A stretch of DNA of 33,570 bases from a bacterium (GCA_017467605.1 JAFUSQ010000027.1:1-33570); one strand, 5' to 3'. Shown: positions 1 through 7,236, counted from the first letter of the stretch. Notes: generated from the letters alone by a model not told the origin. Numbers and translations: made by a program.

Positions 1-252
1 CTCACCCATTCCCTCACCCGCCCTCTGGGCACCCTCTCCCACTCAATTGATGTTGTGGGAGAGGGAAAGTTACAAATTTTAATTTCCGGAGCCTCTCCCA
101 CAAGGGGCGAGGGTGTAAAATCTTCCTCGCTCGCAATGACAGTTACGATTTATTAATTTGTGCTTTAGCACCGTATTGGACTTAACGGTCTTAACTGTCT
201 TATCGGTCTTTGAACAATATGAGATTCTTCGGGCTTCGCCCTCTGAATGACA
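1..252. repeat. Gene-free repeat region
   Basis: No supported gene here. Positions 32-42 and 55-65 form an 11-bp perfect inverted repeat (CCCTCTCCCAC / GTGGGAGAGGG). Positions 98-115 (CCACAAGGGGCGAGGGTG) recur in reverse complement at about 32911-32928, inside the prepilin at the right end. Positions 138-160 carry a CTCGCAATGACAG tail shared with the repeats at 17730-19036. Positions 223-252 carry a GATTCTTCG...CTCTGAATGACA unit also seen at 19097-19121 and, diverged, at 33008-33034. These look like dispersed, non-coding palindromic elements. Confidence 0.7.
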
Positions 253-1914
253 TTATTTTAAATTTTTCTCTCCACAGGATAGATAACAAGTTAATTTATC
301 AAAAACATCTGACCAATAATTATTTTCTTCTGCTTGAAGCGGAATTACTGATTTATACCACCCGACATTATCCCCTTCAAGTTTGAACCATCTGAAATTC
401 GGATATTTATTAAACAAACCGTAAGTTTTAATACCCATTGTCCCTGCAAGATTTAATATTACATTATCCGTTGATATAACCATATCCATATTTTTTAGAG
501 CACAAGCCGTATCTGTAAAACTTTTGAAAGTCTCTCCCAAATATATAACCCTTTTGTCATTTTCTTTTTCCAATGAAAATGAATAAAATTGGACATTTTC
601 TATGTTAAAAATTTGTGAAAACTTTCCAAAATCAATATCTCTGCCGTTATAATTCGCTTCTTTATTCCCGTGATAAGAAATCCCAATTTTTAACTTGCCA
701 TCAGATTGAATATATTTTTCTGCGTATTGAGACACAAACTTGTCAGGCACAGTCAAATAGCCTTCAGTATATGGAATTGTATTAATATCTACCCCAAAAA
801 CAAGAGGAGTATCCATCAATGCCATATGAACATCATATTCAACATTTTCAAAATTTTTCTCTGATATAATTTCAATATTCTTAAAAATTTCAGAAAATTT
901 AAGTAATTCAACAAGATTATCCTGCACAACAAAAATGACTTTTTTTGCTAATTTTGTCAAAAATGGCACAAACCTGCAATACATAAAAGTATCCCCAAAA
1001 CCCTGTTCGTAATAAACAAGAAGCGTTTTTTGAGATATATCACTCGCTAAATCCCATTTGTGCTGAATATCTGATTCTAAAGGATATTTTAAATTTGTAT
1101 CATCAATATTAAATCTATGGGTAAAATATTTATGTCCGTTTTTAAAATCCCCGCAGCTTATTAAAAAACCGCCATAATTGTAATAATCAATATCAGTAGG
1201 ATTTGCAGCCAAAAGCTCTCTATAAAATTTGTCGGTTTTTTGCCTATTCCCTAACTTTTCATAACCAAAAGCAAGACTATGCAAAACCAATCTGTCTTTT
1301 GGCTTTAATTTATATGCCTTTTCAAAGTAATAAATTTGATCTTTCAGACTGAAATCTCCAAAAGCTTTTGCATATAAACTGCCCAAAATTGTATATATAA
1401 CAGATTTTGTCTCATCAATTTTTAGGTAGGCTTCATAATATTTAATCGCCATTTTATAATCATTGACAAATAAATTATAAAAATTTCCTAACGTAAGATA
1501 TTTCAAAGGAAGATTTGTTTCGTGTTTTTCGTACAATCTGATAAAATCTATCCCTAGGTCATTATTCCCCAATTTTGTAAAAATTTCAGCAGCTATGGAA
1601 TAGTCGCTTGCAATAAGCTTCGATTTAACAATCAGAAAACGACTCAAAAAAAGTGCATCAACCAATTCATTTTTGGAAAATTTCTCTTTTATAAAGTTAC
1701 GCATAGCTGAAAAAAGTTCATTTTTCATACCTTCAGGTGCGTTCTGTTTCATTGAAACAAACTTTTTATAAATATTAAAAACTTCCGATACAATTTGATT
1801 TTGATTTTGCAAAATGAAAGAATCTAACTTTCCCAACAAATCATCAGAAATATCATTAATTTCTAAAGAATTAGTATCAAAAAGCAGCAAGCTCTCAATA
1901 TCTTCAACAACCAT
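253..1914 (-). CDS. TPR protein with C-terminal GT-B/heptosyltransferase-like domain
   Basis: About 553 residues. I start at the ATG at 1914 (MVVEDIESL); a TTG at 1932 in the same frame would add six residues and falls inside a palindrome. The N-terminal and middle parts are helical, with tetratricopeptide-like helices (for example LGSLYAKAFGDFSLKDQIYY and the FEKAYKLKPKD...LHSLAFGYEKLGN stretch). From about residue 295 comes LLVYYEQGFGDTFMYCRFVP, the hallmark of TPR proteins fused to an ADP-heptose:LPS heptosyltransferase-like (GT9-type) domain, then a late ISTDNVILNLAGTMGIKTYG segment like the sugar-nucleotide side of that fold. The likely role is glycan or surface-protein glycosylation; the donor and acceptor are unknown. 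It is transcribed away from the gene at 2057. Confidence 0.75.
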   Translation of the reverse strand: MVVEDIESLLLFDTNSLEINDISDDLLGKLDSFILQNQNQIVSEVFNIYKKFVSMKQNAPEGMKNELFSAMRNFIKEKFSKNELVDALFLSRFLIVKSKLIASDYSIAAEIFTKLGNNDLGIDFIRLYEKHETNLPLKYLTLGNFYNLFVNDYKMAIKYYEAYLKIDETKSVIYTILGSLYAKAFGDFSLKDQIYYFEKAYKLKPKDRLVLHSLAFGYEKLGNRQKTDKFYRELLAANPTDIDYYNYGGFLISCGDFKNGHKYFTHRFNIDDTNLKYPLESDIQHKWDLASDISQKTLLVYYEQGFGDTFMYCRFVPFLTKLAKKVIFVVQDNLVELLKFSEIFKNIEIISEKNFENVEYDVHMALMDTPLVFGVDINTIPYTEGYLTVPDKFVSQYAEKYIQSDGKLKIGISYHGNKEANYNGRDIDFGKFSQIFNIENVQFYSFSLEKENDKRVIYLGETFKSFTDTACALKNMDMVISTDNVILNLAGTMGIKTYGLFNKYPNFRWFKLEGDNVGWYKSVIPLQAEENNYWSDVFDKLTCYLSCGEKNLK

Positions 1915-1930
1915 AAATATATGATACCAC

Positions 1931-1954
1931 AATTATTACAATATTGTAATAATT
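1931..1954. promoter_or_regulatory. 24-bp perfect palindrome in a divergent intergenic region
   Basis: The sequence reads AATTATTACAAT followed directly by its exact reverse complement ATTGTAATAATT. It sits 16 bp upstream of the ATG at 1914 and about 100 bp upstream of the divergent gene at 2057. The position and perfect dyad suggest an operator for a dimeric repressor. It lacks the GC-rich stem expected of a terminator. Confidence 0.5.
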
Positions 1955-2056
1955 ATACTAATCAAGTAGCAAAATTAATTTTTTACGAGTATTATAAGTA
2001 GCTATAAAATACATGCCTGTATTGTACCAAATTAACCAATCTGAAAGGATATTTTT

Positions 2057-2545
2057 ATGAACGTACCTGCTATTTCTATGGCACAGTCTCCTCAAGAACC
2101 GATAAATGTCGTACCAAAAGGAGACAGATTATATGAATTATACTCCTCAATGTCTGATGGCTCCACAACTTTGTATAAGCATAGAGATAATAAAAGAGTA
2201 ATTAATGTATATAAAGCCCCAAAAGGCTCTTTTATGACAAAAGAAACCAAAACTCTTAATGAACCGCTCTTGAATTTTACCCAATATGTAAGAAATATAG
2301 GAACAAAAGAAAATCCTATTTTGGCTACATATGGTTTGGCTCTTGATGCCCCGCACGGCAGTTTTGAAATTCGTTTTAAACAAATTGGTGACAGTATGCA
2401 AGGAATTATGCTAACCCTGTTAAGGAGAGTGGGTTTTGATACTTCTCATCACGCATATAGAAACCTTATGGAATTGCGAAACGATAAAAAATATTTCTTA
2501 CCTGTTCTTCAAAGTATGATTGGAAAAGGTAAACATATTTTATAG
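2057..2545 (+). CDS. Hypothetical protein
   Basis: 162 residues, ATG start with GAAAGGA ahead of it at a good distance. No signal peptide or membrane segment is visible and I recognise no family. The middle (YGLALDAPHGSFEIRFKQIG) looks like beta strands, and the C-terminus is basic and helical. It lies between a divergent TPR/glycosyltransferase-like gene and a ferritin-like gene on the same strand, 82 bp ahead of the latter's ATG. Codon use and composition match its neighbours, so I take it as a real gene of unknown function. Confidence 0.65.
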   Translation: MNVPAISMAQSPQEPINVVPKGDRLYELYSSMSDGSTTLYKHRDNKRVINVYKAPKGSFMTKETKTLNEPLLNFTQYVRNIGTKENPILATYGLALDAPHGSFEIRFKQIGDSMQGIMLTLLRRVGFDTSHHAYRNLMELRNDKKYFLPVLQSMIGKGKHIL

Positions 2546-2594
2546 AAACAGATATTGCTGCATAAGCTAATGTATTTTCTGTCAGTATAGTGTA

Positions 2595-2619
2595 CTTTCA
2601 ATATTGATAATATTGAAAG
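2595..2619. promoter_or_regulatory. 11-bp inverted repeat overlapping the ferritin-like gene's ribosome binding site
   Basis: CTTTCAATATT, a GAT spacer, then AATATTGAAAG: a perfect 11-bp dyad. The right arm overlaps the GAAAGGAG ribosome binding site (2615-2622) of the gene starting at 2628. It could act as DNA, since the AT-rich odd-centred dyad is loosely like Fur/PerR-family boxes, or as an RNA hairpin masking the ribosome binding site. The sequence alone does not decide. Confidence 0.5.
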
Positions 2620-2627
2620 GAGTAATT

Positions 2628-2927
2628 ATGACAGAATTTTCCACCCCGTTCGGCGTAAAGAAAAGCGACAGAAAATTAACAAAAGAAGAATTGATAAGAG
2701 CAATAAGATTAAGTATTGCTGATGAATACGAAGCAATTCAAGTTTATGAAGAAATTGCAGAATCAACAGAACACGAAAAAGCAAAAAAAATTCTCCTTGA
2801 TATAGTAGAAGAAGAAAAAATACACGTCGGAGAATTTATGTATCTGCTGAAAACACTTATTCCTGAAGAAGAAACATTCTACAATGAAGGTTATAAAGAA
2901 GCAAAAGAAATTATTGAGGAAAAATAA
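2628..2927 (+). CDS. Ferritin-like/rubrerythrin-type diiron protein (encapsulin-cargo FLP type)
   Basis: 99 residues from the ATG at 2628, which has GAAAGGAG seven bases upstream. It is a two-helix ferritin-like chain: KEELIRAIRLSIADEYEAIQ supplies a helix-1 carboxylate (E33), and ILLDIVEEEKIHVGEF supplies an ExxH pair (E63, H66), the usual diiron ligands. The layout and the ending (PEEETFYNEGYKEAKEI) resemble the short ferritin-like proteins linked to encapsulins in other bacteria and archaea, which store or oxidise iron as multimers. No encapsulin gene is in this window, and the C-terminus shows no obvious encapsulin-targeting extension. A palindrome overlaps its ribosome binding site and a terminator follows. 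Confidence 0.85.
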   Translation: MTEFSTPFGVKKSDRKLTKEELIRAIRLSIADEYEAIQVYEEIAESTEHEKAKKILLDIVEEEKIHVGEFMYLLKTLIPEEETFYNEGYKEAKEIIEEK

Positions 2928-2961
2928 AATTCAAACTGCGAAAATAGAAAAATTTAAATTC

Positions 2962-2983
2962 ACCTCCCGCTGGGAGGTTTTTT
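2962..2983 (+). terminator. Rho-independent terminator
   Basis: ACCTCCC, a GCT loop, then GGGAGGT running into a T tract. It lies 35 bases after the ferritin-like gene's stop. Confidence 0.85.
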
Positions 2984-3032
2984 AATAGCAAAAAATAATT
3001 TTACGAGTTTTAGTATACAAAAAGGCTGAATT

Positions 3033-3395
3033 TTGGATATAAATAACAACAGATATACATATTCCCCGATAAAATTTGGGACAAGACTCAATACTGCAAG
3101 TGTACTTGAATCAACAAGTATAAAAATTTTTCACAATGACGGCATCGCAGGCTTTAAAGAAGTTTATGACGCGTTCAACGATAAGCCTATGCGAGGGATA
3201 GGAAATAAAGGATATAAATATTATGTAGAAATAATCGGAGCAAAAATTATGGAAAAATACCCCGAAATTGCAAAGGCAACAGAAGAACTCAAAGAAATTT
3301 ATAAAAATAATCCTTATCTTAAAAAACAAGAAATTGCTAAAAAAATTCAACCGATTATAGACAGATTTGGAGAAACTATTGATATTGTACTATAA
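3033..3395 (+). CDS. Small hypothetical protein
   Basis: 120 residues. The best start is the TTG at 3033, with only a weak AAGG-like site upstream; no ATG occurs before the conserved-looking part. The N-terminus YTYSPIKFGTRL carries a short hydrophobic-FG motif that also appears near the N-terminus of the membrane protein encoded at 24871-25665. The rest is lysine-rich and helical (EKYPEIAKATEELKEIYKNN). No signal peptide, membrane segment or recognised domain. Its stop overlaps the end of the convergent TonB-C-like gene by six bases. Confidence 0.55.
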   Translation: MDINNNRYTYSPIKFGTRLNTASVLESTSIKIFHNDGIAGFKEVYDAFNDKPMRGIGNKGYKYYVEIIGAKIMEKYPEIAKATEELKEIYKNNPYLKKQEIAKKIQPIIDRFGETIDIVL

Positions 3396-4196
3396 TTTTA
3401 TTTTCACCTGTTCTATTTCGTTAAAATCTTTAGGTTTTGAATAGTGAGAAGACTCATTTGATAACATCATAACTGCAGTAACTTTTGCAGTTTTTCGCTT
3501 ACTATTCTGAGGGAAAACCGTTATTGGTTTGTATTGATAACTCTTTATAAGATTTGCAACCTTTTGTTTATCTTCATTTGACAAAAATACGGATTTAACA
3601 ACAATATTACTGATTCTGCCCTCATCATCAACTATAAAAGAATAATAAAACCATGAACCGTCAGCATAATTATCCAACTCCTTAATAAGCATACTGTCAT
3701 CAAGGATTTTATTTACAAAATTACTTTTCCAAGTACTCCAATCAATATTTTTATAAGCATATTCCGGAGGAATCTGCCTTACAGGTCTCGGTTCATAAGA
3801 CTGATTTTGCAAATTTTTAGCATTATTAAGCGCAATATCAAGCTCTGTATCATCTAAATTTTTATGCTGAATTTTTCCGGTATTTGAATAATTCGTATCC
3901 TGAGCGTAATAGTCATTATTTTGATTTGAAAAACTGTTATTTTGGTTAGATATTTGTGTATTATCTTCAAAAGAAATCTTTTTGTCGTGTGATTTGACAC
4001 TTTTATTTGTAATTTTTGACTCCCCAAAATTTATTTTTGTTGTTGAATCATTTACTATTTCGTTACCTTCATTATTTATTTCAAAATTTTGGTTAGTAAA
4101 TTTTACGCGTCGATTTTGTGACGTATCAACAGAAATAACAAAAGCCGTTACAAAAACAAATATAAATATACAAATTATCCAGCCGATTTTATTCAT
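3390..4196 (-). CDS. TonB C-terminal-like protein with N-terminal membrane anchor
   Basis: 268 residues. Residues 4-23 form a membrane anchor, followed by a long Asn/Gln/Ser-rich low-complexity linker (about 25-140). A folded C-terminal region follows (WSTWKSNF..., then GSWFYYSFIVDDEGRISNI, VKSV and LIKSYQYKPI). This pattern of an anchored N-terminus, a flexible periplasm-spanning linker and a C-terminal domain with a [YF]xFxVDxxGxIxxxxV strand matches TonB_C2-type proteins. It lacks the proline/lysine-rich linker of classical TonB. It is the last gene of the three-gene minus-strand operon, nine bases after the membrane protein gene. It probably bridges inner and outer layers of the envelope; the partner is unknown. 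Confidence 0.6.
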   Translation of the reverse strand: MNKIGWIICIFIFVFVTAFVISVDTSQNRRVKFTNQNFEINNEGNEIVNDSTTKINFGESKITNKSVKSHDKKISFEDNTQISNQNNSFSNQNNDYYAQDTNYSNTGKIQHKNLDDTELDIALNNAKNLQNQSYEPRPVRQIPPEYAYKNIDWSTWKSNFVNKILDDSMLIKELDNYADGSWFYYSFIVDDEGRISNIVVKSVFLSNEDKQKVANLIKSYQYKPITVFPQNSKRKTAKVTAVMMLSNESSHYSKPKDFNEIEQVKIKL

Positions 4197-4205
4197 ATAT
4201 ATATT

Positions 4206-5771
4206 TTAATCCAAAGTCGACAATAATTCACTATAATTATTAATTTTAAACATTGTAGCACTTAACATATGAGTTTCTGCAATAAGCAAAGCTGTCGGAA
4301 CAAGTGCTGTCACAATACTCAAAAACATTCCCTGAATATCTCCACCGATTTCGGTTATGAAATAAGAAACGTTCATTGTAAATTCAATAAGAATAATAAA
4401 ACAAGCAATAAACATAACCACACGTTTTTCTCGTTCCAAACTTCTCATAGAATCTAAGCCCAAAACAGTTACCCCATGACTGTTATAGTCATGAAATCCA
4501 TCAAATTTTATTATCTCAGATCCCTTAATCTGCTTCCCAATTGTAAATGCCCTTACAAAAGAGAAAAATGCAAATATGATTAAAAACGTTGCCAAAACCA
4601 AAAATATCGGGCTAAATCTTAATCCTGAAATTCTAACCCAGTTTGCCGCTTCAGGAAAACAACTTGCTAAAGTATTAGAAACCCCGTAAGCCAAAAACGG
4701 AGAAGTCAATATTCCTACAAAAGTTTCTAAAACCATCTTTAATTGATTATTTACAAGATTACTTTTAACTGTATTTATCTTGTTAGGAGTCAATTGATTA
4801 ACATAACCGGAGATGAATTTTCTGTAATTTTTCATTACAGATTCAAAATCTTCCCTAAATTCGCAATTGGTAAGCTGCTGTTTGTAATTTTTAGCTTGAT
4901 ATTTAAAGTAACCGCTTCCGACAGTCACAATCGCCAAAGCCCCAACAAACAACAACGAAATAAACAAAGATGCTCCCAAAAATCCCGGAATAGATTTGTA
5001 ATAGAACAAATTCATTACATAAACTATAAACAAGAAAAATGAGGCAATTCCTATAATGAATTTTTGAGCGATATCCGAATCCCCAAATTTTTTGTGATTT
5101 TTAAAGTCTAAAAGTGAGTATACTCCTTGTTTTAAAATCAAACAAATAGCAATAACAATTGCCGTAATACAAACTAAAAACCCGAAATTAGTTGTTAAAT
5201 TTAAAACAGAGGAAGAATTATCTATCTTAAATCCTAACAAAAAATTTGTTATACCAAAAGAACATACAACCGATAAAATTCCCATAGCAGAATTCAAGAA
5301 AAAACCGGTTATTCCTACAGATTGAATATTATTTTTTAATTCTAAAATGTTATATCCGATTTCTTTGATAATAGCAACCCTTTGCTGTTCAATATCCAAA
5401 TCTTTTTTCGGTTCAACTGCAACTGCACTTATTGGAGTTTTCTGTACATGTACAGAAGCGGAGCCGGGTGCGGAAGCGCCCAGCTCCGCTTCTATTGCTC
5501 CGATAAGTTTTGGAGAAGAAATAGTAAAATTAGGGGTAACTAATATTTTAGAAAAAACTTTATTATTACAAAGAATATCTCTGCTTTGAGAAATATTCAT
5601 CAAAACATAATTATTATATTTTGGCGCATAAACTAACTTTAAGACTTCATTATCAGAAAACTCAGGAATAATAAAATCACAAATCGGACTATTACCAATG
5701 ATAATAGTTGTTAAATCTTCAAAATCTTTTATATTGTCACCATACTTAAGAGTAACTTTCATACAAAGCAT
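4206..5771 (-). CDS. Polytopic membrane protein with FHA-like N-terminal domain
   Basis: 521 residues from the ATG at 5771, which directly follows the upstream gene's TAG, with GGAAGG in that gene's last codons as ribosome binding site. A second in-frame ATG lies at 5762. Residues 5-90 look like a degenerate FHA or YscD-cytoplasmic-type beta sandwich (TIIIGNSPICDFIIPEFSDN, then SQSRDILCNNKVFSK), without the canonical phosphothreonine-binding Arg and Ser/His pattern. After a short helical linker I count about eight hydrophobic segments (roughly 155-180, 192-218, 234-258, 261-289, 345-370, 385-410, 455-475, 488-512). I do not recognise the membrane part. Translational coupling to the VWA gene suggests the two products act together. 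Confidence 0.6.
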   Translation of the reverse strand: MLCMKVTLKYGDNIKDFEDLTTIIIGNSPICDFIIPEFSDNEVLKLVYAPKYNNYVLMNISQSRDILCNNKVFSKILVTPNFTISSPKLIGAIEAELGASAPGSASVHVQKTPISAVAVEPKKDLDIEQQRVAIIKEIGYNILELKNNIQSVGITGFFLNSAMGILSVVCSFGITNFLLGFKIDNSSSVLNLTTNFGFLVCITAIVIAICLILKQGVYSLLDFKNHKKFGDSDIAQKFIIGIASFFLFIVYVMNLFYYKSIPGFLGASLFISLLFVGALAIVTVGSGYFKYQAKNYKQQLTNCEFREDFESVMKNYRKFISGYVNQLTPNKINTVKSNLVNNQLKMVLETFVGILTSPFLAYGVSNTLASCFPEAANWVRISGLRFSPIFLVLATFLIIFAFFSFVRAFTIGKQIKGSEIIKFDGFHDYNSHGVTVLGLDSMRSLEREKRVVMFIACFIILIEFTMNVSYFITEIGGDIQGMFLSIVTALVPTALLIAETHMLSATMFKINNYSELLSTLD

Positions 5772-6437
5772 CTACCTTCCAATAGCATTTAAAAAGCGTC
5801 TTAAAGACTTGCTTGATGTTGTTTCACTGCCAATAATAAGATTATTTTCCCCTAAAACCGGAGATAATTTTTCTTTAACCAAATCTAATTTATCAGGAGC
5901 TGCAAAAAGGAACATCATAACAAAGTTATCAGCTTGATTTTTTACATCAGAGACATCACTTGGCAAGGTATCCCAATTGATTTGCTTGTTAACGTCCCCT
6001 TCATTTTCCAAATCGCCAATGACAACAACTGCAGGCACATAGCCATCTTTTTGCATATTCAAAGCATGATTAAACGCTTTTTTTAGAGATAATCCGTAAG
6101 CCGTTCCATATTCTTTGGCATCATATTGGGTAAATTTTTCCATAGACTTACGAACTTCTGCGCTTGATTGAGGCGAACCTTCATATATAAGATAAGAATC
6201 TTCGGAAACTCTTAAGATTTTAATATGATCTTCAGGATCCAACATTGAACATAACTGCCTGATAAGCATTTTTTGAGCCGGTAAATCTTTTTGATTTGAA
6301 GCTGAGGAATCAACAACAAAAATAACGGCAGCTTTATGGAAGTCATCAACTTTAAGCTTAGACAATCCAAAAACACCCAGACATAATATTCCAAAAAATA
6401 AAGCTGCAAACAATATAACTTTAAACGTATTATTCAT
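5772..6437 (-). CDS. Membrane-anchored VWA-domain protein
   Basis: 221 residues. An N-terminal membrane segment (about 6-25) is followed by a von Willebrand factor A domain. AVIFVVDSSASNQ gives the DxSxS metal-site motif (D43, S45, S47), YGTAYGLSL gives the MIDAS Thr (T112), and VVVIGDLENEGD gives the distal Asp (D142), so the metal site appears complete. VWA domains usually mediate metal-dependent protein-protein contacts. It is the first gene of an operon with the FHA-like membrane protein and the TonB-C-like protein. No strong ribosome binding site precedes its ATG. Confidence 0.7.
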   Translation of the reverse strand: MNNTFKVILFAALFFGILCLGVFGLSKLKVDDFHKAAVIFVVDSSASNQKDLPAQKMLIRQLCSMLDPEDHIKILRVSEDSYLIYEGSPQSSAEVRKSMEKFTQYDAKEYGTAYGLSLKKAFNHALNMQKDGYVPAVVVIGDLENEGDVNKQINWDTLPSDVSDVKNQADNFVMMFLFAAPDKLDLVKEKLSPVLGENNLIIGSETTSSKSLRRFLNAIGR

Positions 6438-6515
6438 AATAAGAGGATAACATAAAAAATCGAATTTGAAAATACTTTAAATGAATGGCTAAGTCATATA
6501 AGAAAAAATAAAATA

Positions 6516-6543
6516 TTGACAATAAAAATTCAGCACATAGAAT
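6516..6543 (+). promoter_or_regulatory. Sigma-70-type promoter for the tRNA
   Basis: TTGACA at 6516-6521, a 16-base spacer, TAGAAT at 6538-6543. The predicted start lies about 15 bases before the mature tRNA end at 6565. Confidence 0.6.
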
Positions 6544-6564
6544 AATATATGTGGCGGCACATAA

Positions 6565-6637
6565 TGGGGCGTCGCAAATTGGAAAGGCAGCTGGATTAGG
6601 TCCAGCCATCTCGGAGGTTCGAATCCTTCCGCCCCAG
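6565..6637 (+). tRNA. tRNA with UAG anticodon on a tRNA-Gln-like body
   Basis: The acceptor stem TGGGGCG/CGCCCCA pairs over all 7 bp, including the U1-A72 pair and G73 typical of tRNA-Gln. The T arm is GGAGG-TTCGAAT-CCTTC. The anticodon arm GCTGG-ATTAGGT-CCAGC gives anticodon UAG with U33 and G37, which reads the leucine codon CUA. There is no long variable arm as a leucine tRNA should have; instead a 6-nt variable loop (CATCTC). The D stem has an A12-G23 mismatch. No CCA is encoded. Automated tools could call this Leu, Gln or undetermined. It may be functional or a decaying copy. Confidence 0.75.
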
Positions 6638-6728
6638 ATAAAAAAAGAATCCTCTTTTGAGGGTTCTTTTTTTATTTGTTAGAGAAGTTTTTGAACAAAT
6701 TGTTCGAATCACGCGAGCGAGCAGAGGG
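6622..6728. repeat. 107-bp direct repeat, copy 1 (tRNA 3' end plus terminator and flank)
   Basis: Starts inside the T arm of the tRNA and runs through the terminator to CGAGCGAGCAGAGGG. It matches 7020-7126 with two differences by eye. A 17-base piece of it (CTTCCGCCCCAGATAAA) also occurs at 6805-6821. Confidence 0.85.
6640..6673 (+). terminator. tRNA terminator
   Basis: AGAATCCTC, TTTT loop, GAGGGTTCT, flanked by A and T tracts, immediately after the tRNA. An identical copy occurs at about 7038-7071. Confidence 0.85.
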
Positions 6729-6834
6729 CGAAGCATATTTTGCCGGTGGTTAAAACCACTAAGGCAAAATGCGTAGTCCCGTTTAATGCGAGCGAAGCAA
6801 GAGACTTCCGCCCCAGATAAATATTAGCAATAAG

Positions 6835-6860
6835 AAATACCACCTTGTGTGGTATTTTTT
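6835..6860 (+). terminator. Hairpin terminator
   Basis: AAATACCAC, CTTGT loop, GTGGTATTT then a T run. It follows the short copy of the tRNA 3' end (6805-6821) although no intact tRNA precedes it. Confidence 0.7.
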
Positions 6861-7019
6861 ATTGGCTCTCAATTTTTATTGCGGAAGATGAGAACCTGCC
6901 AAGCGTAAAGCTTGGCTTGGTTCGAGCGGGAGTGAGCCAAGTGCGAAGGCTTGGCTGCTTATAAATTTAAATTTATAAAGCAGACAACCGTAGACACGTT
7001 TACGGCGAACGACCAAGAC

Positions 7020-7126
7020 AATCCTTCCGCCCCAGATAAAAAAAGAATCCTCTTTTGAGGGTTCTTTTTTTATTTGTTAGAGAAGGTTTTGAACAAATTG
7101 TTCGAATCGCGCGAGCGAGCAGAGGG
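7020..7126. repeat. 107-bp direct repeat, copy 2 (tRNA 3' end plus terminator and flank)
   Basis: Near-identical to 6622-6728 (single differences near 7086 and 7109), but there is no tRNA 5' part upstream. It includes a second copy of the tRNA terminator. Confidence 0.85.
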
Positions 7127-7131
7127 TAAAG

Positions 7132-7236
7132 TCTATTTTGCATATGGCATTAAAAACCGCTTGAATTCTGGAAATATTTGAAAAGCCCCTTTTCAGGGGC
7201 TTGGTTATAGTTGGGTTTCACCCAACCTACAGGCTT
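7132..7236. repeat. 105-bp direct repeat, left copy, flanking the toxin-antitoxin module
   Basis: Matches 7964-8068 with about seven differences. It contains the terminator stem AAGCCCCT-TTTC-AGGGGCTT and the palindrome GTTGGGTTTCACCCAAC. The offset between copies is 832 bp. Confidence 0.85.
7181..7202 (-). terminator. Terminator of the toxin-antitoxin operon
   Basis: 8-bp stem (7183-7190 with 7195-7202) followed by TTTT on the minus strand. It is supplied by the left 105-bp repeat, 66 bases past the antitoxin stop. Confidence 0.7.

Noticed and set aside
253-1932. TTG start at 1932 for the TPR protein
   Set aside because: It lies in the palindrome at 1931-1954 and adds only six residues; the ATG at 1914 is more plausible.
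6565-6637. Amber suppressor tRNA
   Set aside because: The anticodon is UAG, which reads CUA; a suppressor of UAG stops would need anticodon CUA. UAG also serves as a stop in this window and RF1 is intact.
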